Below, in pieces: positions 38,881-49,342 of a DNA stretch of 64,000 bases. The DNA is from Albidovulum sp. (GTDB lineage Bacteria; Pseudomonadota; Alphaproteobacteria; Rhodobacterales; Rhodobacteraceae), in assembly GCA_026989275.1 (NCBI GenBank), contig JALSJQ010000034.1, forward strand, positions 1 through 64,000, in the 5' to 3' direction. The position numbers and the translations under genes were made by a program. Every line of letters begins with the position of its first letter. Position 1 is the stretch's first letter. The notes beneath the pieces are model-generated. The model did no database searches, had not been told where the DNA came from, and saw only the letters and a program-made list of their open reading frames with translations.

Positions 38881-39681
38881 ATGACGGCATATCGCACCAT
38901 CCGGCTGGAGCAGGACGAACGGGGCGTGGCCCGCCTCACCCTCGCCCGACCCGACAAGCACAACGCCCTCGATGCCGAGATGATCGACGAGCTGCACCAT
39001 GCGGCCGATGCGCTCGCCACCGACGAGAAGGTGCGCGTGGTGGTGCTCACCGGCGAAGGTCGCAGCTTCTGCGCCGGGGGCGACATCAACTGGTTCCGCC
39101 GGAGCGCCGAGGCCGATCCGCCGACCCGCGCCCGCGAGGGGGAGCGGCTCGCAAGAATGCTCCACCGGCTGGCGACGCTGCCCCGGCCCCTGATCGGCCG
39201 CATCAACGGCCAGGCATTCGGCGGCGGGGTCGGCATGATCTCGGTGTGCGACATCACCGTGGGCGACGCTTCGGCCCGCTTCGGGTTGACGGAGGTGCGG
39301 CTCGGCCTCGTGCCCGCCACCATCGCCCCGCACGTCGTCCGCCGCATCGGCGCCGCCAATGCCCGCAAGGTGATGCTCTCGGGCGCCCTGTTCGACGCCA
39401 TGCAGGCCGAAAGGATCGGGCTCATCGACGAGGTGGTGGCCACCGAGGATCTCGACGACCGGATCGAGGCCATCGTTGCCGATCATCTCGAAGCGGCGCC
39501 CGGCGCCGTCGCCCTCACCAAGGAGCTGATCGGTTGGGTGGCGGAACATTCCCTCGACGAGGCCCTGCCCCGCACGGCGCGGCTTCTTGCCCGGGTCTGG
39601 GAGAGTGCCGAAGGGCAGGCCGGCATCCATGCCTTCCTCGAAAAGCGGCTGCCGCCCTGGCGCAGCGGCCGAAAGGGTTGA
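38881..39681 (+). CDS. Crotonase-family enoyl-CoA hydratase, LiuC-like
   Basis: 266 residues. The oxyanion motifs RSFCAGGDINW and RINGQAFGGGVGMISVCDI are present, as is the distal catalytic Glu in FGLTEVRLGLVP. The position equivalent to Glu144 of rat crotonase is Gly in GGGVGM, a pattern I associate with methylglutaconyl-CoA hydratase (LiuC) proteins. It would act in leucine or related acyl-CoA catabolism, but no other liu genes are here. Start at 38881 follows GAGGAGGGG. It is convergent with a methyltransferase gene. Confidence 0.87.
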   Translation: MTAYRTIRLEQDERGVARLTLARPDKHNALDAEMIDELHHAADALATDEKVRVVVLTGEGRSFCAGGDINWFRRSAEADPPTRAREGERLARMLHRLATLPRPLIGRINGQAFGGGVGMISVCDITVGDASARFGLTEVRLGLVPATIAPHVVRRIGAANARKVMLSGALFDAMQAERIGLIDEVVATEDLDDRIEAIVADHLEAAPGAVALTKELIGWVAEHSLDEALPRTARLLARVWESAEGQAGIHAFLEKRLPPWRSGRKG

Positions 39682-39741
39682 CGGGCGCCGGTGCCGACCG
39701 CCGCTCCCGCTGAAGACGAGAGCCGGCGCAAGCAGCGGGGA

Positions 39742-40587
39742 CTATCGCGCCTCCCGATGTCGCGGTCGCACCATCCTTCGTGCCCAGCCGCGCTCCCTGC
39801 CGCCGGCGCGACCTGCGGCCGGGGCGGGGCGGCCGAGCCCCTCGATCACCGTCAGCGGGCCGCGAACAAGCTCGGGCAATCCGCCCTGGCGCGGCGCATA
39901 GACCTGTTTTTCCGCCTCGACGATCAGCGCACCGCCCGCCGTCACCATCGGCATGCGCTGGCCGATCCGCTCCCACAGGGGCGCCAGCTGCAGCCAGAAG
40001 CGCCGGGCGGAGGGCGGCATGTAGAGCGCGCTCGCATGGCGCGTCGGCATGAACCGGCACTGGCGCAGGAGCCGTTCGATCTGGCGCAGGGAATAGGGCC
40101 GGCCGTGGCCGAAGGGCGTGCTCTCGGCCCGCGCCCAGAACCCGGCGCGATTGGGGACGATGACGAGCGCCCGCCCCCCGGGCGTCAGCACCCGCCAGGC
40201 CTCGTGCAGAAGGGCGACCGGATCGTCGGCGATCTCGAGCCCGTGCATGACAACCAGCCGGTCGAGAAAGCTGTCGCCGAGCGGCCAGGCATCCTCGGCC
40301 ACGAGCACCGCCCGGTTGCCCGGCCGAGCACCATCCGGCGCGCCACCCGCCTTCTCCGTCTCGGGCCAGCGTCGCACGCCGATCCGCCCCGGCATCAGCG
40401 CCAGCGTGCGGGCCGCGCCCCGCCCGATCCGCTCGAGCACCGGCAGGGCGAAACCGAAACCGGCCAGCGCCTCGCCCCGCATCTCGGGCCAGAGGCCCGA
40501 AACCCGCCGCGCGAGCATTTCCGCCGCCGCGCGGCCCAGGGCAGTGCGGCGATAGAAGTGATCGAGATCGACGACATCGAGATCCAT
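39742..40587 (-). CDS. Class I SAM-dependent methyltransferase (methyltransferase type 11-like)
   Basis: 281 residues. The nucleotide-binding GxGxG loop is degenerate, but the later motifs are clear: DRLVVMHGLEIADDPVALLHEAWRVLTPGGRALVIVPN and FWARAESTPFGHGRPYS. The C-terminal 40 residues are basic and Arg/Pro-rich. It starts with MDLDVVDLDHFYRRT, which is shared by alphaproteobacterial relatives. It is divergent from gloB, a neighbourhood I recall from other alphaproteobacteria. Substrate unknown. Confidence 0.8.
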   Translation of the reverse strand: MDLDVVDLDHFYRRTALGRAAAEMLARRVSGLWPEMRGEALAGFGFALPVLERIGRGAARTLALMPGRIGVRRWPETEKAGGAPDGARPGNRAVLVAEDAWPLGDSFLDRLVVMHGLEIADDPVALLHEAWRVLTPGGRALVIVPNRAGFWARAESTPFGHGRPYSLRQIERLLRQCRFMPTRHASALYMPPSARRFWLQLAPLWERIGQRMPMVTAGGALIVEAEKQVYAPRQGGLPELVRGPLTVIEGLGRPAPAAGRAGGRERGWARRMVRPRHREAR

Positions 40588-40773
40588 CGGGGGCCGTTTC
40601 CCTCTCCGCTCGTCCCATCATCCCCCGCCACCGCCCGCAGGGCAAGCCCGGTGCACGCCGGTCCGCCCTCGCCCGGCCGGCCTGTGATCTTGACCCGGGG
40701 TGGGGCGCGTCCCATCTCGGAAGGGAACAGCAACAGGCCGCCTTCGGGCGGTGCGGAACAGGAAGGACCGACC

Positions 40774-41550
40774 ATGCCGCTTGAAGTCGTCACCGTGCCC
40801 TGCCTCGAGGACAACTACGCCTATCTCGTCCACAATGCCGATCTCGACGAAACCCTGGTGGTGGACGCGCCCGAGGCCGACCCGATCCTCGCCGAGCTCG
40901 ACATCCGCCGCTGGTCGCTCGACCATGTCCTCATCACCCATCACCATCACGATCATGTGGGGGGCGTCGAGAAGCTGCGCCGGGAAACCGGCGCCACCGT
41001 GATCGGCAACGCGGCCGACGCCGAGCGCCTGCCGCCGCTCGATCAGCCGGTGGAAGGCGGGGGCGAGATCGCGCTTCTGGGCGAGGCCTGTGCCGTGATC
41101 GACGTGCCGGGGCACACCATCGGCCATGTCGCCTGGCACTTCCCGGGCTCGGAGCTGGTCTTCACGGGCGACAGCCTGATGGTGCTGGGCTGCGGCCGGC
41201 TTTTCGAGGGGTCGCCGGCCGAGATGCTCGATTCGCTGATGAAGCTCGCCGCCCTGCCCGATCGCACGAAGGTCTGGTCCGGGCACGAATACGGCCAGTC
41301 CAATGCCCGCTTCGCCCTGTCGATCGAACCCGACAACCCCTTCCTGCAGCGCAAGGCGAAGAAGATCGCGAAGCTGCGCGAGGAAGGGCTGCCCACCGTG
41401 CCTTCCACCATCGAGGAGGAGGCACTGACCAACCCGTTCCTGCGGGTGCGGCTGCCGCAGATCAGGAAGGCCATGGGCATGGACGAGGATGCCGACCCAG
41501 TCGAGGTCTTCGCCGAGCTCAGGCGCCTGAAAGACATCTTCAGGGGCTGA
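40774..41550 (+). CDS. gloB: Hydroxyacylglutathione hydrolase (glyoxalase II)
   Basis: 258-residue metallo-beta-lactamase-fold enzyme that hydrolyses S-D-lactoylglutathione in methylglyoxal detoxification. Metal site THHHHDHVGG (residues about 52-61), then GHTIGHVAW, FTGDSLMVLGCGRLFEG and GHEYGQSNARFA. The C-terminal substrate domain with NPFLQRK and LTNPFLRVR is typical of glyoxalase II. The start follows GGAAGG. Divergent partner: the methyltransferase gene. Confidence 0.96.
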   Translation: MPLEVVTVPCLEDNYAYLVHNADLDETLVVDAPEADPILAELDIRRWSLDHVLITHHHHDHVGGVEKLRRETGATVIGNAADAERLPPLDQPVEGGGEIALLGEACAVIDVPGHTIGHVAWHFPGSELVFTGDSLMVLGCGRLFEGSPAEMLDSLMKLAALPDRTKVWSGHEYGQSNARFALSIEPDNPFLQRKAKKIAKLREEGLPTVPSTIEEEALTNPFLRVRLPQIRKAMGMDEDADPVEVFAELRRLKDIFRG

Positions 41551-41597
41551 ATGGGCGTCGGGGGGCGGCATCCCGGCCCGTTTCCTTCCTCGCGCCC

Positions 41598-42722
41598 CTA
41601 GCCGCTCCTTTCCTCGGGAAGGAGAAGCGACGCGTCGCCATAGGAGAAGAAGCGGTAGCCCGCCGCGATCGCATGGGCATAGATGCGATGGATGCGCTCG
41701 AGGCCCATCAGCGCCGCGACCAGCATCATCAAGGTCGAGCGTGGCAGGTGGAAATTGGTCATCAGCCCGTCCGCGACCCGGAAGCGGTAGCCCGGGCGAA
41801 TGAAGATGTCGGTCTCGCCGCGAAAGGGGCGAACGCGGCCGCTCTCGTCCGCCGCACTCTCGATGAGGCGCAGCGCAGTGGTGCCGACGGGAAGGATCCG
41901 CCCGCCCGCCCGGCGCGTGGCGTTGATCCGCTCTGCGGCCTCGGGGCTCACTTCGCCCCATTCGGCATGCATCCGGTGGCGCTCGATTTCCTCGACCTTG
42001 ACCGGCAGGAAGGTGCCGGCGCCGACATGGAGCGTCACCCGGCTGATGGCGATGCCGCGGGCCTCGAGCCTTTCGAGAAGCGCTTCGTCGAAATGGAGCG
42101 AGGCCGTGGGGGCGGCCACCGCACCGGGCCTTGCGGCGAACACCGTCTGGTAATCGTGCCGGTCGCGGGCATCGGCGGCGCGACGCTGGGCGATATAGGG
42201 GGGCAGCGGCATCTCGCCGATACGCTCGAGCGCCGTTTCCAGATCGAGCCCGCCCTGCGGCGCCAGATCGAGCACGGCATGGTCGCTCTCCCGCGCCACC
42301 ACCTCGGCAAGAAGCGTCGGCGGGTCCGCATCCCCGGCGGGAAAGCGGATGCGGTCGCCGGGCCGCAGGCGCTTGAGCGGCCGGGCCATCGCCCGCCAGC
42401 GCCCCCCGGGCAGCGCCTGGGTCAGCAGCACCTCCACCCGGCTGCGAAAGAGCGCGCCCGCCGCCCCTTCCCGCAACCGTTCTCCGAAAAGCCGCGCCGG
42501 GATCACCCGCGTGTCGTTGATGACGAGCCGGTCGCCCGGCCGCAGGAGATCGGGCAGATCGGCGACATGGCGGTCCTCGATCACATCCCCGCGGGCGACG
42601 AGGAGCCGCGCCGCCGGCCGCGGCCGCACCGGCCGCGTGGCGATCAGCGCCTCGGGCAGATCGAAATCGAAATCGGCAAGGGAAAGCCCCTGCCCGCCCG
42701 CCGTTCCGTCCCTGGTCGTCAT
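41598..42722 (-). CDS. queA: S-adenosylmethionine:tRNA ribosyltransferase-isomerase QueA
   Basis: 374 residues. QueA converts preQ1 in tRNA to epoxyqueuosine using the ribose of SAM. Hallmarks: [75 protein letters not shown] and [21 protein letters not shown]. It follows the AsmA-like gene by 23 bp on the same strand, probably as one transcript. Other queuosine genes are outside the window. Confidence 0.97.
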   Translation of the reverse strand: MTTRDGTAGGQGLSLADFDFDLPEALIATRPVRPRPAARLLVARGDVIEDRHVADLPDLLRPGDRLVINDTRVIPARLFGERLREGAAGALFRSRVEVLLTQALPGGRWRAMARPLKRLRPGDRIRFPAGDADPPTLLAEVVARESDHAVLDLAPQGGLDLETALERIGEMPLPPYIAQRRAADARDRHDYQTVFAARPGAVAAPTASLHFDEALLERLEARGIAISRVTLHVGAGTFLPVKVEEIERHRMHAEWGEVSPEAAERINATRRAGGRILPVGTTALRLIESAADESGRVRPFRGETDIFIRPGYRFRVADGLMTNFHLPRSTLMMLVAALMGLERIHRIYAHAIAAGYRFFSYGDASLLLPEERSG

Positions 42723-42745
42723 CTGCGCCTCCTCGATGCGCCGCC

Positions 42746-45700
42746 TTAGCGCGAAGGCGGGGGGGAACGGAAGATCTCGCGCAGGAAGCCCGGTGTCAGG
42801 GCCGAAAGCGGATTGACCGAAACCTTCGGCGCATCCACGGAGCCCCGGAGCCGGTAGGTGAATCCGAACACCCCCTCGCCCTTCTTCCTGCCCAGAAGCC
42901 CGCCGAAGAGCCGCGACTGCTCGAAAAGCCCGTTGAGGATATAGACCGGGGTGACGACGCCGCGCATCTCGAGCGTCCTTTCCGCCAGGCGATAGATGCC
43001 TTCCAGGGTGATGCCGAGCGAGGCGCTCACCGCCGATGCCTCGCGGATCACCACCTTGTCGGGCTCGATGCGGAAGCGCCCCTCGACCTCGTTGAACAGC
43101 AGCCCCTCGCCCGAAAGCTGCTCGAGCACGCCCACCACCGAGATGGCCGAAAGCAGCTCCGCCAGCGCCGGCGCCCTGACGACGCGGATGTCGCGAATGC
43201 CGAGATGGCCGTCATAGACCCCGGCGCGGTCGGTAGGTCGCAGGACGAGATCGAGCCGCCCCCCGCGGCCGGTGGCGAAGACCCCGGCCGCGGCCAGCAC
43301 GGCGCCGGCATCCGGGGCGGTGATCCGGACGGCCGTGCCCGGGCGCTGACGATCGGGAGCGAGCGTGCCGGAAACGGGGGCCTTGCCGGCGACCCGGCCG
43401 GTGAAACGGCCCGAGACGCCGCCTTTCGTGGTGATCTCGCCTTCGACATCCGAAAGGACGATGCCGGCGCTCACCGTCACCCGGTCGAGCCCGAAGCGGA
43501 TGCGGGCACCGCCGGGTCCTCCTCCCGCCCCGAAAGTGGCGCGACGCAGATCGAGGCGCCCCTTCTCGAGCGTGATCGGCACGAGCCCGTCCCTTCCGAC
43601 GGCCCCGATCCGCAACCGGCCCGCCAGCCAGTCGCCACGGGTGAAACTGTCGAACTGCGCGACCCGGAAGCCGCCGCCCTCGCCCAGGGCGACATGGCCG
43701 CGGGCCCGGAGCCCCGGCGCCGCGATCTCCAGCCGGTCCACCGACGGCACCTTGCCGAACCGTCCCTCGGCCAGAAGACGCCCCTCCGTCTCCGCGCCCT
43801 TGCGCCAGCCAAGGGGCGGAATCGCCAGCCGCACCCCCCTGAGCGTCGACTCCAGAAGGTAATGCGGCGCCTTTCCCCGCGCCAGATCGATCGCCAGATC
43901 GGCCCGGCCGCGCCCGGCAAGCGTGCCCTCGGGCAGCGCGATGCCGAACACGTCGAGAAAGGCCGGCGAGAGCGTCACCCATCCCTCGAAACGCGAGCGG
44001 CCGACATGGGCCTTTCCGAAACGCTGGCGCCAGCTTCCGCCGATCGCCACCTTGCCGTCGATCAGCCCCTGCCCGGAAATGGTGACGCCGTCCCCGTCCA
44101 CCCGGGCGGCGAGCCGCGGCGCCGTCACGACATGCGCCGCCATCAGTCGCAGGGAGCGAAAATCCGTGATCCGTCCGGCAAGCTCGAGGGAGATCGCTTT
44201 GGTGGGGATGAATTCGAGCAGCGGAAAGCCGATCCGCCCCTCGGCCGTGAAACGGCCCTCGGCGATGTCGCGCGGCACCCCCCCTTTCGAGAGAAAGCGG
44301 AAGGGCGGGTGGTCGAGAAGGTCGAGAAGGGCGCCGAGCGGGCCGCGCGCGGCAAGCGCCACCTCGGCCGCAGCCGGCTTCACGGTGACGTCGGGAATGG
44401 TGAAGACCGTGTCGGCGACATCGATCACCCCCTTGCCGGGCACGGGAACTTCGCCCGCAAGCACGGCGAGGGTGAGCTTGTTGTCGACCAGCTCTCCGAA
44501 ACCGCGGGCCTTCTCTAGAAGCGGAAAGGTGCGGATGAAACGCAGCCGCACATCGGCAAGATCGAAGCTGGCGGCAAGCCGGGGCGGGGCGGCGCCGCGC
44601 AGGGAGAGACCGGCGACGACGTTGCGCAACGTGCCGCCATGAACGTTCCGGCCGAACCATTCGCGCGTGCGCGGCACCAGATCGAGCGGCCAGAGGGCGA
44701 GGAGGCGGTCATGGGCGATGGCGTCGAGCTTCACCCCGAGCGTACCGTGCATGCCGTCTTCCCGTCGCGTCATCCGTCCCGAGACGACGAAACGCTCGGA
44801 ACGGGTATCGAGCACCAGCTGGCCGATATCGAGCGCGGCGGCCGGTCGCGTGCGCAGGCGGATGTCGAGCGTGCCGCCGCGGATCTCCTGGGGCGCGGCG
44901 AGGAAGGGGCGCCCGGCGAGCCGGCCCTGCTTCACCCTCAGCTGGGCGATGAGCCCGCCGGGGCGACCATCGACCCGCTCGGAGGGATAGGCATGCCCCT
45001 CGAGGACGATGTCGCCGAGCGGGCCGGCAAGGCGGATCTCGTCGAAGCGGAAACGGGACTCGGCCGGATCGTAGGCGAGGTAGATCTTGCCGCGGCTCAG
45101 CGGGTGGCGCAGATGACGGGTGAAGAACCGGCCGGCCCCGTCCGGTGCCGTTTTTCCTGCGTCATCCGGGGCTTGCGCACCCTCCGGAGAGAGAGGCTCC
45201 CGCTCCGCGGCCCCGCCCCCTCCCCGTAGCTCTTTTGCCGGTCCGGCAGCGGCGTCGTCGGGACGTCCGATCTCGAGCGCGGCCTCGAGCCGGGTGAGGC
45301 CGCGAGCACGATCGAAGCCCAGCGTCAGCGCGCCGAGGCTCGGCGCATCGACCACGCGCAGCCAGTCGAGCGGCGGCAGCTGGTCGGCAATGTCGCGGGT
45401 GGCGATATTGTCGAGACGCACGGCCAGCTCGAGGGCATCGCTGCCGATCTCGTGGGTCAGCGTGAAACGCCCATGCGCCGGTCCGAACCGCCCTTCGGCC
45501 AGCGAGGCCCGCAGCTCGGCGGCGAGACTCTCCTTCCGCCGCTCGAGGGAGGCGAGCCCCTTTTCGAGGCGCCAGCGCCGCCCGGTGGTGCGATCGTCGA
45601 TCAGCAGCGTCATCTCCCGCAGCTCGAGACGGAAGGCGGGCGCAAAGAGCGGCCGGGTCATGAAGTCATCGACCATGGCAACAAGATCGAAGGCCGCCGC

Positions 45701-46261
45701 CTCGATCTCGGCGGCATTGCCCCCAGCCCCGGAAGGTTCCTTTTTCTTTCCGTTGTCGGCGGTGCTTTCCTCCTCGGCGCCCGCTCCGAGCCCCAGGGTA
45801 ATCTCGAAACGGCCCTTCTCGTCACGGCGGATCCGGGCGACTCCCCGCTCGAGGCCGACCGAAGCGAGCCGGAGCCGCCCGGCCATGAGCGCCGCCGTTT
45901 CCACCTGCACCGCCGCCTTGCCGACAAAGGCGATCGAGCGGCCATCCGCCGCCACGATCCGCAGCCCTTCGGCTTCGAGGCTCGGACGGCGGTTTTCCGG
46001 GTCGAGCACGAGATCCAGGGCCGCGAACTCGACTCGGTAGGGCGCAAGCCGGGCCGAAAGCGCGGCCTCGATGCGCCTTTCGAGGGAAGAGGGAACCGGC
46101 ACCGGCCCCTGCATGAGTGCCACGAGAAGCCCGCCTGCCAGGACCGAGAACAGGATGACGAGAGCCACGGTGCCGGCAAGAAGCCGCAGCAGCCAGCGGG
46201 GCCTTCGCCGTGGCCGGCCCCGCTCTTTCCCGTCGTTTCCTTCACGCGAAGCGTGCTCCAT
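42746..46261 (-). CDS. AsmA/YhdP-family large envelope protein
   Basis: 1171 residues. One N-terminal membrane helix after a basic stretch (about residues 23-50, [20 protein letters not shown]), then a very long periplasmic beta-rich region with DUF3971-like content and a C-terminal AsmA-like domain ([54 protein letters not shown]). This is the plan of YhdP/TamB-type bridges proposed to carry phospholipids to the outer membrane. Start at 46261 ([10 protein letters not shown]) follows an AGGCAGGG leader. It is followed after 23 bp by queA. Confidence 0.85.
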   Translation of the reverse strand: MEHASREGNDGKERGRPRRRPRWLLRLLAGTVALVILFSVLAGGLLVALMQGPVPVPSSLERRIEAALSARLAPYRVEFAALDLVLDPENRRPSLEAEGLRIVAADGRSIAFVGKAAVQVETAALMAGRLRLASVGLERGVARIRRDEKGRFEITLGLGAGAEEESTADNGKKKEPSGAGGNAAEIEAAAFDLVAMVDDFMTRPLFAPAFRLELREMTLLIDDRTTGRRWRLEKGLASLERRKESLAAELRASLAEGRFGPAHGRFTLTHEIGSDALELAVRLDNIATRDIADQLPPLDWLRVVDAPSLGALTLGFDRARGLTRLEAALEIGRPDDAAAGPAKELRGGGGAAEREPLSPEGAQAPDDAGKTAPDGAGRFFTRHLRHPLSRGKIYLAYDPAESRFRFDEIRLAGPLGDIVLEGHAYPSERVDGRPGGLIAQLRVKQGRLAGRPFLAAPQEIRGGTLDIRLRTRPAAALDIGQLVLDTRSERFVVSGRMTRREDGMHGTLGVKLDAIAHDRLLALWPLDLVPRTREWFGRNVHGGTLRNVVAGLSLRGAAPPRLAASFDLADVRLRFIRTFPLLEKARGFGELVDNKLTLAVLAGEVPVPGKGVIDVADTVFTIPDVTVKPAAAEVALAARGPLGALLDLLDHPPFRFLSKGGVPRDIAEGRFTAEGRIGFPLLEFIPTKAISLELAGRITDFRSLRLMAAHVVTAPRLAARVDGDGVTISGQGLIDGKVAIGGSWRQRFGKAHVGRSRFEGWVTLSPAFLDVFGIALPEGTLAGRGRADLAIDLARGKAPHYLLESTLRGVRLAIPPLGWRKGAETEGRLLAEGRFGKVPSVDRLEIAAPGLRARGHVALGEGGGFRVAQFDSFTRGDWLAGRLRIGAVGRDGLVPITLEKGRLDLRRATFGAGGGPGGARIRFGLDRVTVSAGIVLSDVEGEITTKGGVSGRFTGRVAGKAPVSGTLAPDRQRPGTAVRITAPDAGAVLAAAGVFATGRGGRLDLVLRPTDRAGVYDGHLGIRDIRVVRAPALAELLSAISVVGVLEQLSGEGLLFNEVEGRFRIEPDKVVIREASAVSASLGITLEGIYRLAERTLEMRGVVTPVYILNGLFEQSRLFGGLLGRKKGEGVFGFTYRLRGSVDAPKVSVNPLSALTPGFLREIFRSPPPSR

Positions 46262-46326
46262 CGTGCCCTGCCTGCAGACTGTTGCGGGCGCACCGCCCTT
46301 CGCCACTCTTGCCGTCGCGGCGTGCT

Positions 46327-46365
46327 TGTCAATGCACCCCGTCGATGGACCGGGCCGGCTTGACA
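46327..46365. promoter_or_regulatory. Divergent perfect TTGACA elements (asmA-like / bcp)
   Basis: TTGACA occurs on the minus strand at 46332-46327, facing the AsmA-like gene, and on the plus strand at 46360-46365, facing bcp. No good -10 hexamer is found at 17 bp on either side, so these are only candidate -35 elements. Confidence 0.3.
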
Positions 46366-46431
46366 TCACGCACGATCAGCTTTCGATGAGGAACGGGTTA
46401 GACAACCGGCCCGGAAGACGAGGAAACGAAC

Positions 46432-46920
46432 ATGACATGCGAGATCGGCGACACGGCCCCCGACTTCACCCTTCCCGGCACCGACGGCGCCGAGGAGTTC
46501 ACCGTCACCCTCTCGGCCCTCCGGCCGGCGCCTGTGGTGCTGTTCTTCTATCCCAGGGACAACACCTCGGGCTGCACCCGAGAGGCGAAGGACTTCTCCG
46601 CCCTGAAGGACGCCTTCGATGCCCTCGGAGTGAAGGTTTTCGGAATCTCGAAGGACAGCATCGCCTCGCACAGGCGTTTCATCGAAAAACAGGGGCTCAC
46701 CGTGCCGCTTCTCTCCGATGCCGAAAGCGACGTGGCCGAGCGCTACGGCGTGTGGCAGGAAAAGAAGATGTATGGCCGCACCTTTTTCGGTATCGAGCGT
46801 TCGACCTTCCTGATCGACGGGGCGGGCCGCATCGCGCGGGCTTGGCGCAAGGTCAAGGTGCCGGGTCACGCCGAGGCCGTTCTGGCGGCGGCGCGGGAGC
46901 TGGCCCGCGAGGCCGGCTGA
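46432..46920 (+). CDS. bcp: Thioredoxin-dependent peroxiredoxin Bcp/PrxQ
   Basis: 162 residues. It reduces hydrogen peroxide and organic peroxides. The peroxidatic Cys48 is in FFYPRDNTSGCTREAKDF; VFGISKDSIASHRRFIEK and the C-terminal STFLIDGAGRIARAWRKVK are typical. The usual second Cys five residues later is absent; the only other Cys is residue 3, so a 1-Cys mechanism or a Cys3 partner is likely. Start follows GACGAGGAAACG. Confidence 0.95.
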   Translation: MTCEIGDTAPDFTLPGTDGAEEFTVTLSALRPAPVVLFFYPRDNTSGCTREAKDFSALKDAFDALGVKVFGISKDSIASHRRFIEKQGLTVPLLSDAESDVAERYGVWQEKKMYGRTFFGIERSTFLIDGAGRIARAWRKVKVPGHAEAVLAAARELAREAG

Positions 46921-46969
46921 AAGGGATACGAGGCCCGGAAGAGCATTCCGCGCGTCCTGCAGGCCGACA

Positions 46970-47308
46970 TCAACCGGCGCCGCTGCCACCGCCTCCGGTC
47001 GGGCCGCCTGCGCCGCTGCCGCTGTCCATGGTCCGCCATTCCTCGAAACTGGTCTTGATGGTGAAGGAGGACAGGAAGGTTTCGATCTCGGTCGTCAGGT
47101 TCTCGACACCGCTCGACACTGCGCTCGTGACCGCCAGGGCAAGGGCCGTCGACCACGCCGTGATCACCACCCATTCGACCGTTGCCGAGCCGCTCTCCTC
47201 CGCAAGGAACCCCCGCAGCCGGGCAAGGGCGGCGCGGTGGCAACGCGCCGACACGCAACCGTCGGGGCGCTCCTTGCTACTCGTCCCACTCATCACAGAC
47301 ATCTTCAT
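46970..47308 (-). CDS. Orphan Flp-like prepilin
   Basis: 112 residues. A basic leader (CHRAALARLRGFLAEESG) is followed by a type IVb prepilin-like site: Gly40 then SATVE, placing Glu at +5, with Trp instead of the usual Tyr at +6. A hydrophobic helix follows (WVVITAWSTALALAVTSAV). After that comes a short acidic region and a Gly/Ser-rich tail (GSGAGGPTGGGGSGAG). Similar single genes occur in alphaproteobacteria away from tad loci; no tad genes are here. The start MKMSVMSGT has GGAGAAG upstream. Function unknown. Confidence 0.72.
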   Translation of the reverse strand: MKMSVMSGTSSKERPDGCVSARCHRAALARLRGFLAEESGSATVEWVVITAWSTALALAVTSAVSSGVENLTTEIETFLSSFTIKTSFEEWRTMDSGSGAGGPTGGGGSGAG

Positions 47309-47475
47309 GCCGACTTCTCCATCGAAAAATGTTCCTGCGTGGCGGAAACGGGTCCGCCCCGCGGGCAGGGCCATGCCAGAACAGGGAATGATGGCGTCCC
47401 CATGACGGGAACGTGACAATCCGCGGACCGGGACCGAACGACGCGGCCTGCCCCTCCCGAAGATCGGGAACCGGC

Positions 47476-48276
47476 TCAGGGACGGGGGGCGGATTTTCCT
47501 CTGCGATGCGCTGGCGCGAAGGGGCGGATGGCGATGCCGGCCTTCTCGAGCGCCTCGCGCACCGCCGCGGCGATGGCGAGAGCCGCGGGGCCGTCGCCAT
47601 GCACGCAGATCGAATCGATGGTGACCGGCAGGCACCTGCCCGATCGGCAGACGATCACCCCCTCCTCGACCATCCGCACCATGCGCGCGGCAGCCTCGCG
47701 CGGATCGGTCAGGAGGGCACCTTCCTCGGCCCGCGGCAGGAGATGACCGTCATCGCCATAGCCGCGGTCGGCGAAGACCTCGGCGGCGACGACGAGCCCC
47801 GCCGCCCGGCCCTCGCGTTCGAGATGGGTGCCGGCGATCGCGAGGAGCACCGGCGGCTCGGGCAGCCGCGCCAGCGCCAGCGCCACCAGCCGGGCGAGAG
47901 CGGCATCGCGCGCCGCCATGTTCGCCAGGGCGCCGTGGAGTTTCACATGGCCGAGCGCGGCCCCTTCGGCCGCGGCGATCTCCCGCAGCGCCCCGATCTG
48001 ATAGAGGATCATCGCCTCGAGAAGCGCCGGTGCCGTTCCGGCGATCTCGCGCCGGCCGAAGCCGACCTTGTCGTCGAACCCCGGATGGGCGCCGATGGCA
48101 ACCCCCTTGTCGCGGCACAGCCGCACCGTTCGGGCCATGATCGCCGGATCGCCGGCATGAAAGCCGCAGGCGATGTTGGCCGAGCTGACGATGTCGAGAA
48201 GGGTCGCGTCATCGCCCATCTTCCACGGGCCGAAGCTTTCCCCCAGATCGGCATTGAGATCGACGCTGCGTGCCAT
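47476..48276 (-). CDS. pxpA: 5-oxoprolinase subunit PxpA
   Basis: 266 residues, LamB/YcsF family. The start VDLNADLGESFGPWKMGDD is the family signature, followed by ANIACGFHAGDP, GAHPGFDD, GHVKLHGALANMAA, VFADRGYGDDGHLLPR and VTIDSICVHGDGP. With PxpB and PxpC it hydrolyses 5-oxoproline to glutamate using ATP. Start at 48276 follows GAGGAA. It is last in the order pxpB-pxpC-pxpA, 22 bp after pxpC. Confidence 0.96.
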   Translation of the reverse strand: MARSVDLNADLGESFGPWKMGDDATLLDIVSSANIACGFHAGDPAIMARTVRLCRDKGVAIGAHPGFDDKVGFGRREIAGTAPALLEAMILYQIGALREIAAAEGAALGHVKLHGALANMAARDAALARLVALALARLPEPPVLLAIAGTHLEREGRAAGLVVAAEVFADRGYGDDGHLLPRAEEGALLTDPREAAARMVRMVEEGVIVCRSGRCLPVTIDSICVHGDGPAALAIAAAVREALEKAGIAIRPFAPAHRRGKSAPRP

Positions 48277-48298
48277 GCGCTGTTCCTCGGTCCGTCCG

Positions 48299-49342
48299 TT
48301 ATCCTTCCTGCCAGGGCAGATCGTCCCCGGCAACCGCTCCCGAGATCAGATTGTGCCGCAGAAGCGCCTGCGGGGAAAGGGCGGCCGGATCCCGGACGAG
48401 AGGGGCGAGGCGGGCCGGAAGTTCCGCGATTTCCCGCTCGAGCGCCAGCCGGGCGGCCGCCGCTTCCGCGCGCGTGACGAGGCGGAAGCGGAACGCATGG
48501 CCGGTCGGCATCCGGGTCAGGCGGTGCAGATCGGCCGCGATGACGGTGAAGATCCGCGGATATCCCCCGGTCGGCTGGCGGTCGGCGAGCAGGATCGCCG
48601 GTCGCCCGTCGCCGGTGATCTGGATGTCGCCGGGCAGGATGACGTCGGACAGCGTCGTGAGCCCGGCTTCGTGGAGGAACGGGCCGCCCTCTCCCTCGAT
48701 CCGCATCCCCTGACGGTCGCGCGCCGCCGTCACCCGCCAGGTTTCGTCGAGAAATGCGGTGCGACTCCCGGCCGGGAAGAGATGGCTCTGGGCGCCCGGC
48801 AGAAGACGGATCACTCCGGCCGGGGCCGGCTCGGGCAGATCGAGCCGTCTCGGCGCGGCGGGCGCCTTCCAGTCCGGCATCACGGGGCAAAGCTTCAGCC
48901 CGGGGCGCGGCACGAGGCCGATCCCGGCACGCAGATGGGTCGAACGCGCCCCGAGCACCACCGGCCCGTCGATGCCGCCACCCATGTGCAGCCAGCACCA
49001 GCGCCCCCCCGGATCGGCACCGATCCTGACCTCGGCCCCGGCCGGCACCGGAAAGGCCGCCCGCCAGGGCCGGGGCGCTCCGTTCACCTCGAGCGGTCGC
49101 GCCGGGCCGGTGAGGGCGATCCAGACCTCCGCCAGCGCCCGCAGACGCGCTTCGCCCGCGGAGAGCTCGAGCGCAGCGGCTTCGGGCGGGTTGGACAGCA
49201 GCACCGTCCCCTCGGCCAGGGCCGGCCGGTCGAGCGCGCCGCCCTCGGTCAGCCCGTAGCGCTGCCAGCCGGGCCGGCCGCGATCCTGCAAGGTGGCGCC
49301 GGGGGCGAGCGCCACGATCTCGAGACGGGGCGTCGCCGTCAT
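48299..49342 (-). CDS. pxpC: 5-oxoprolinase subunit PxpC
   Basis: 347-residue biotin-dependent carboxylase-like (KipA) domain protein. Signatures: PGATLQDRGRPGWQRYGLTEGGALD, ALELSAGEARLRA, FLDETWRVTAARDRQGMRIEG and a C-terminal QITGDGRPAILLADRQPTGGYP. It is the partner of PxpB in the 5-oxoprolinase complex. It overlaps pxpB by 4 bp. Confidence 0.95.
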   Translation of the reverse strand: MTATPRLEIVALAPGATLQDRGRPGWQRYGLTEGGALDRPALAEGTVLLSNPPEAAALELSAGEARLRALAEVWIALTGPARPLEVNGAPRPWRAAFPVPAGAEVRIGADPGGRWCWLHMGGGIDGPVVLGARSTHLRAGIGLVPRPGLKLCPVMPDWKAPAAPRRLDLPEPAPAGVIRLLPGAQSHLFPAGSRTAFLDETWRVTAARDRQGMRIEGEGGPFLHEAGLTTLSDVILPGDIQITGDGRPAILLADRQPTGGYPRIFTVIAADLHRLTRMPTGHAFRFRLVTRAEAAAARLALEREIAELPARLAPLVRDPAALSPQALLRHNLISGAVAGDDLPWQEG

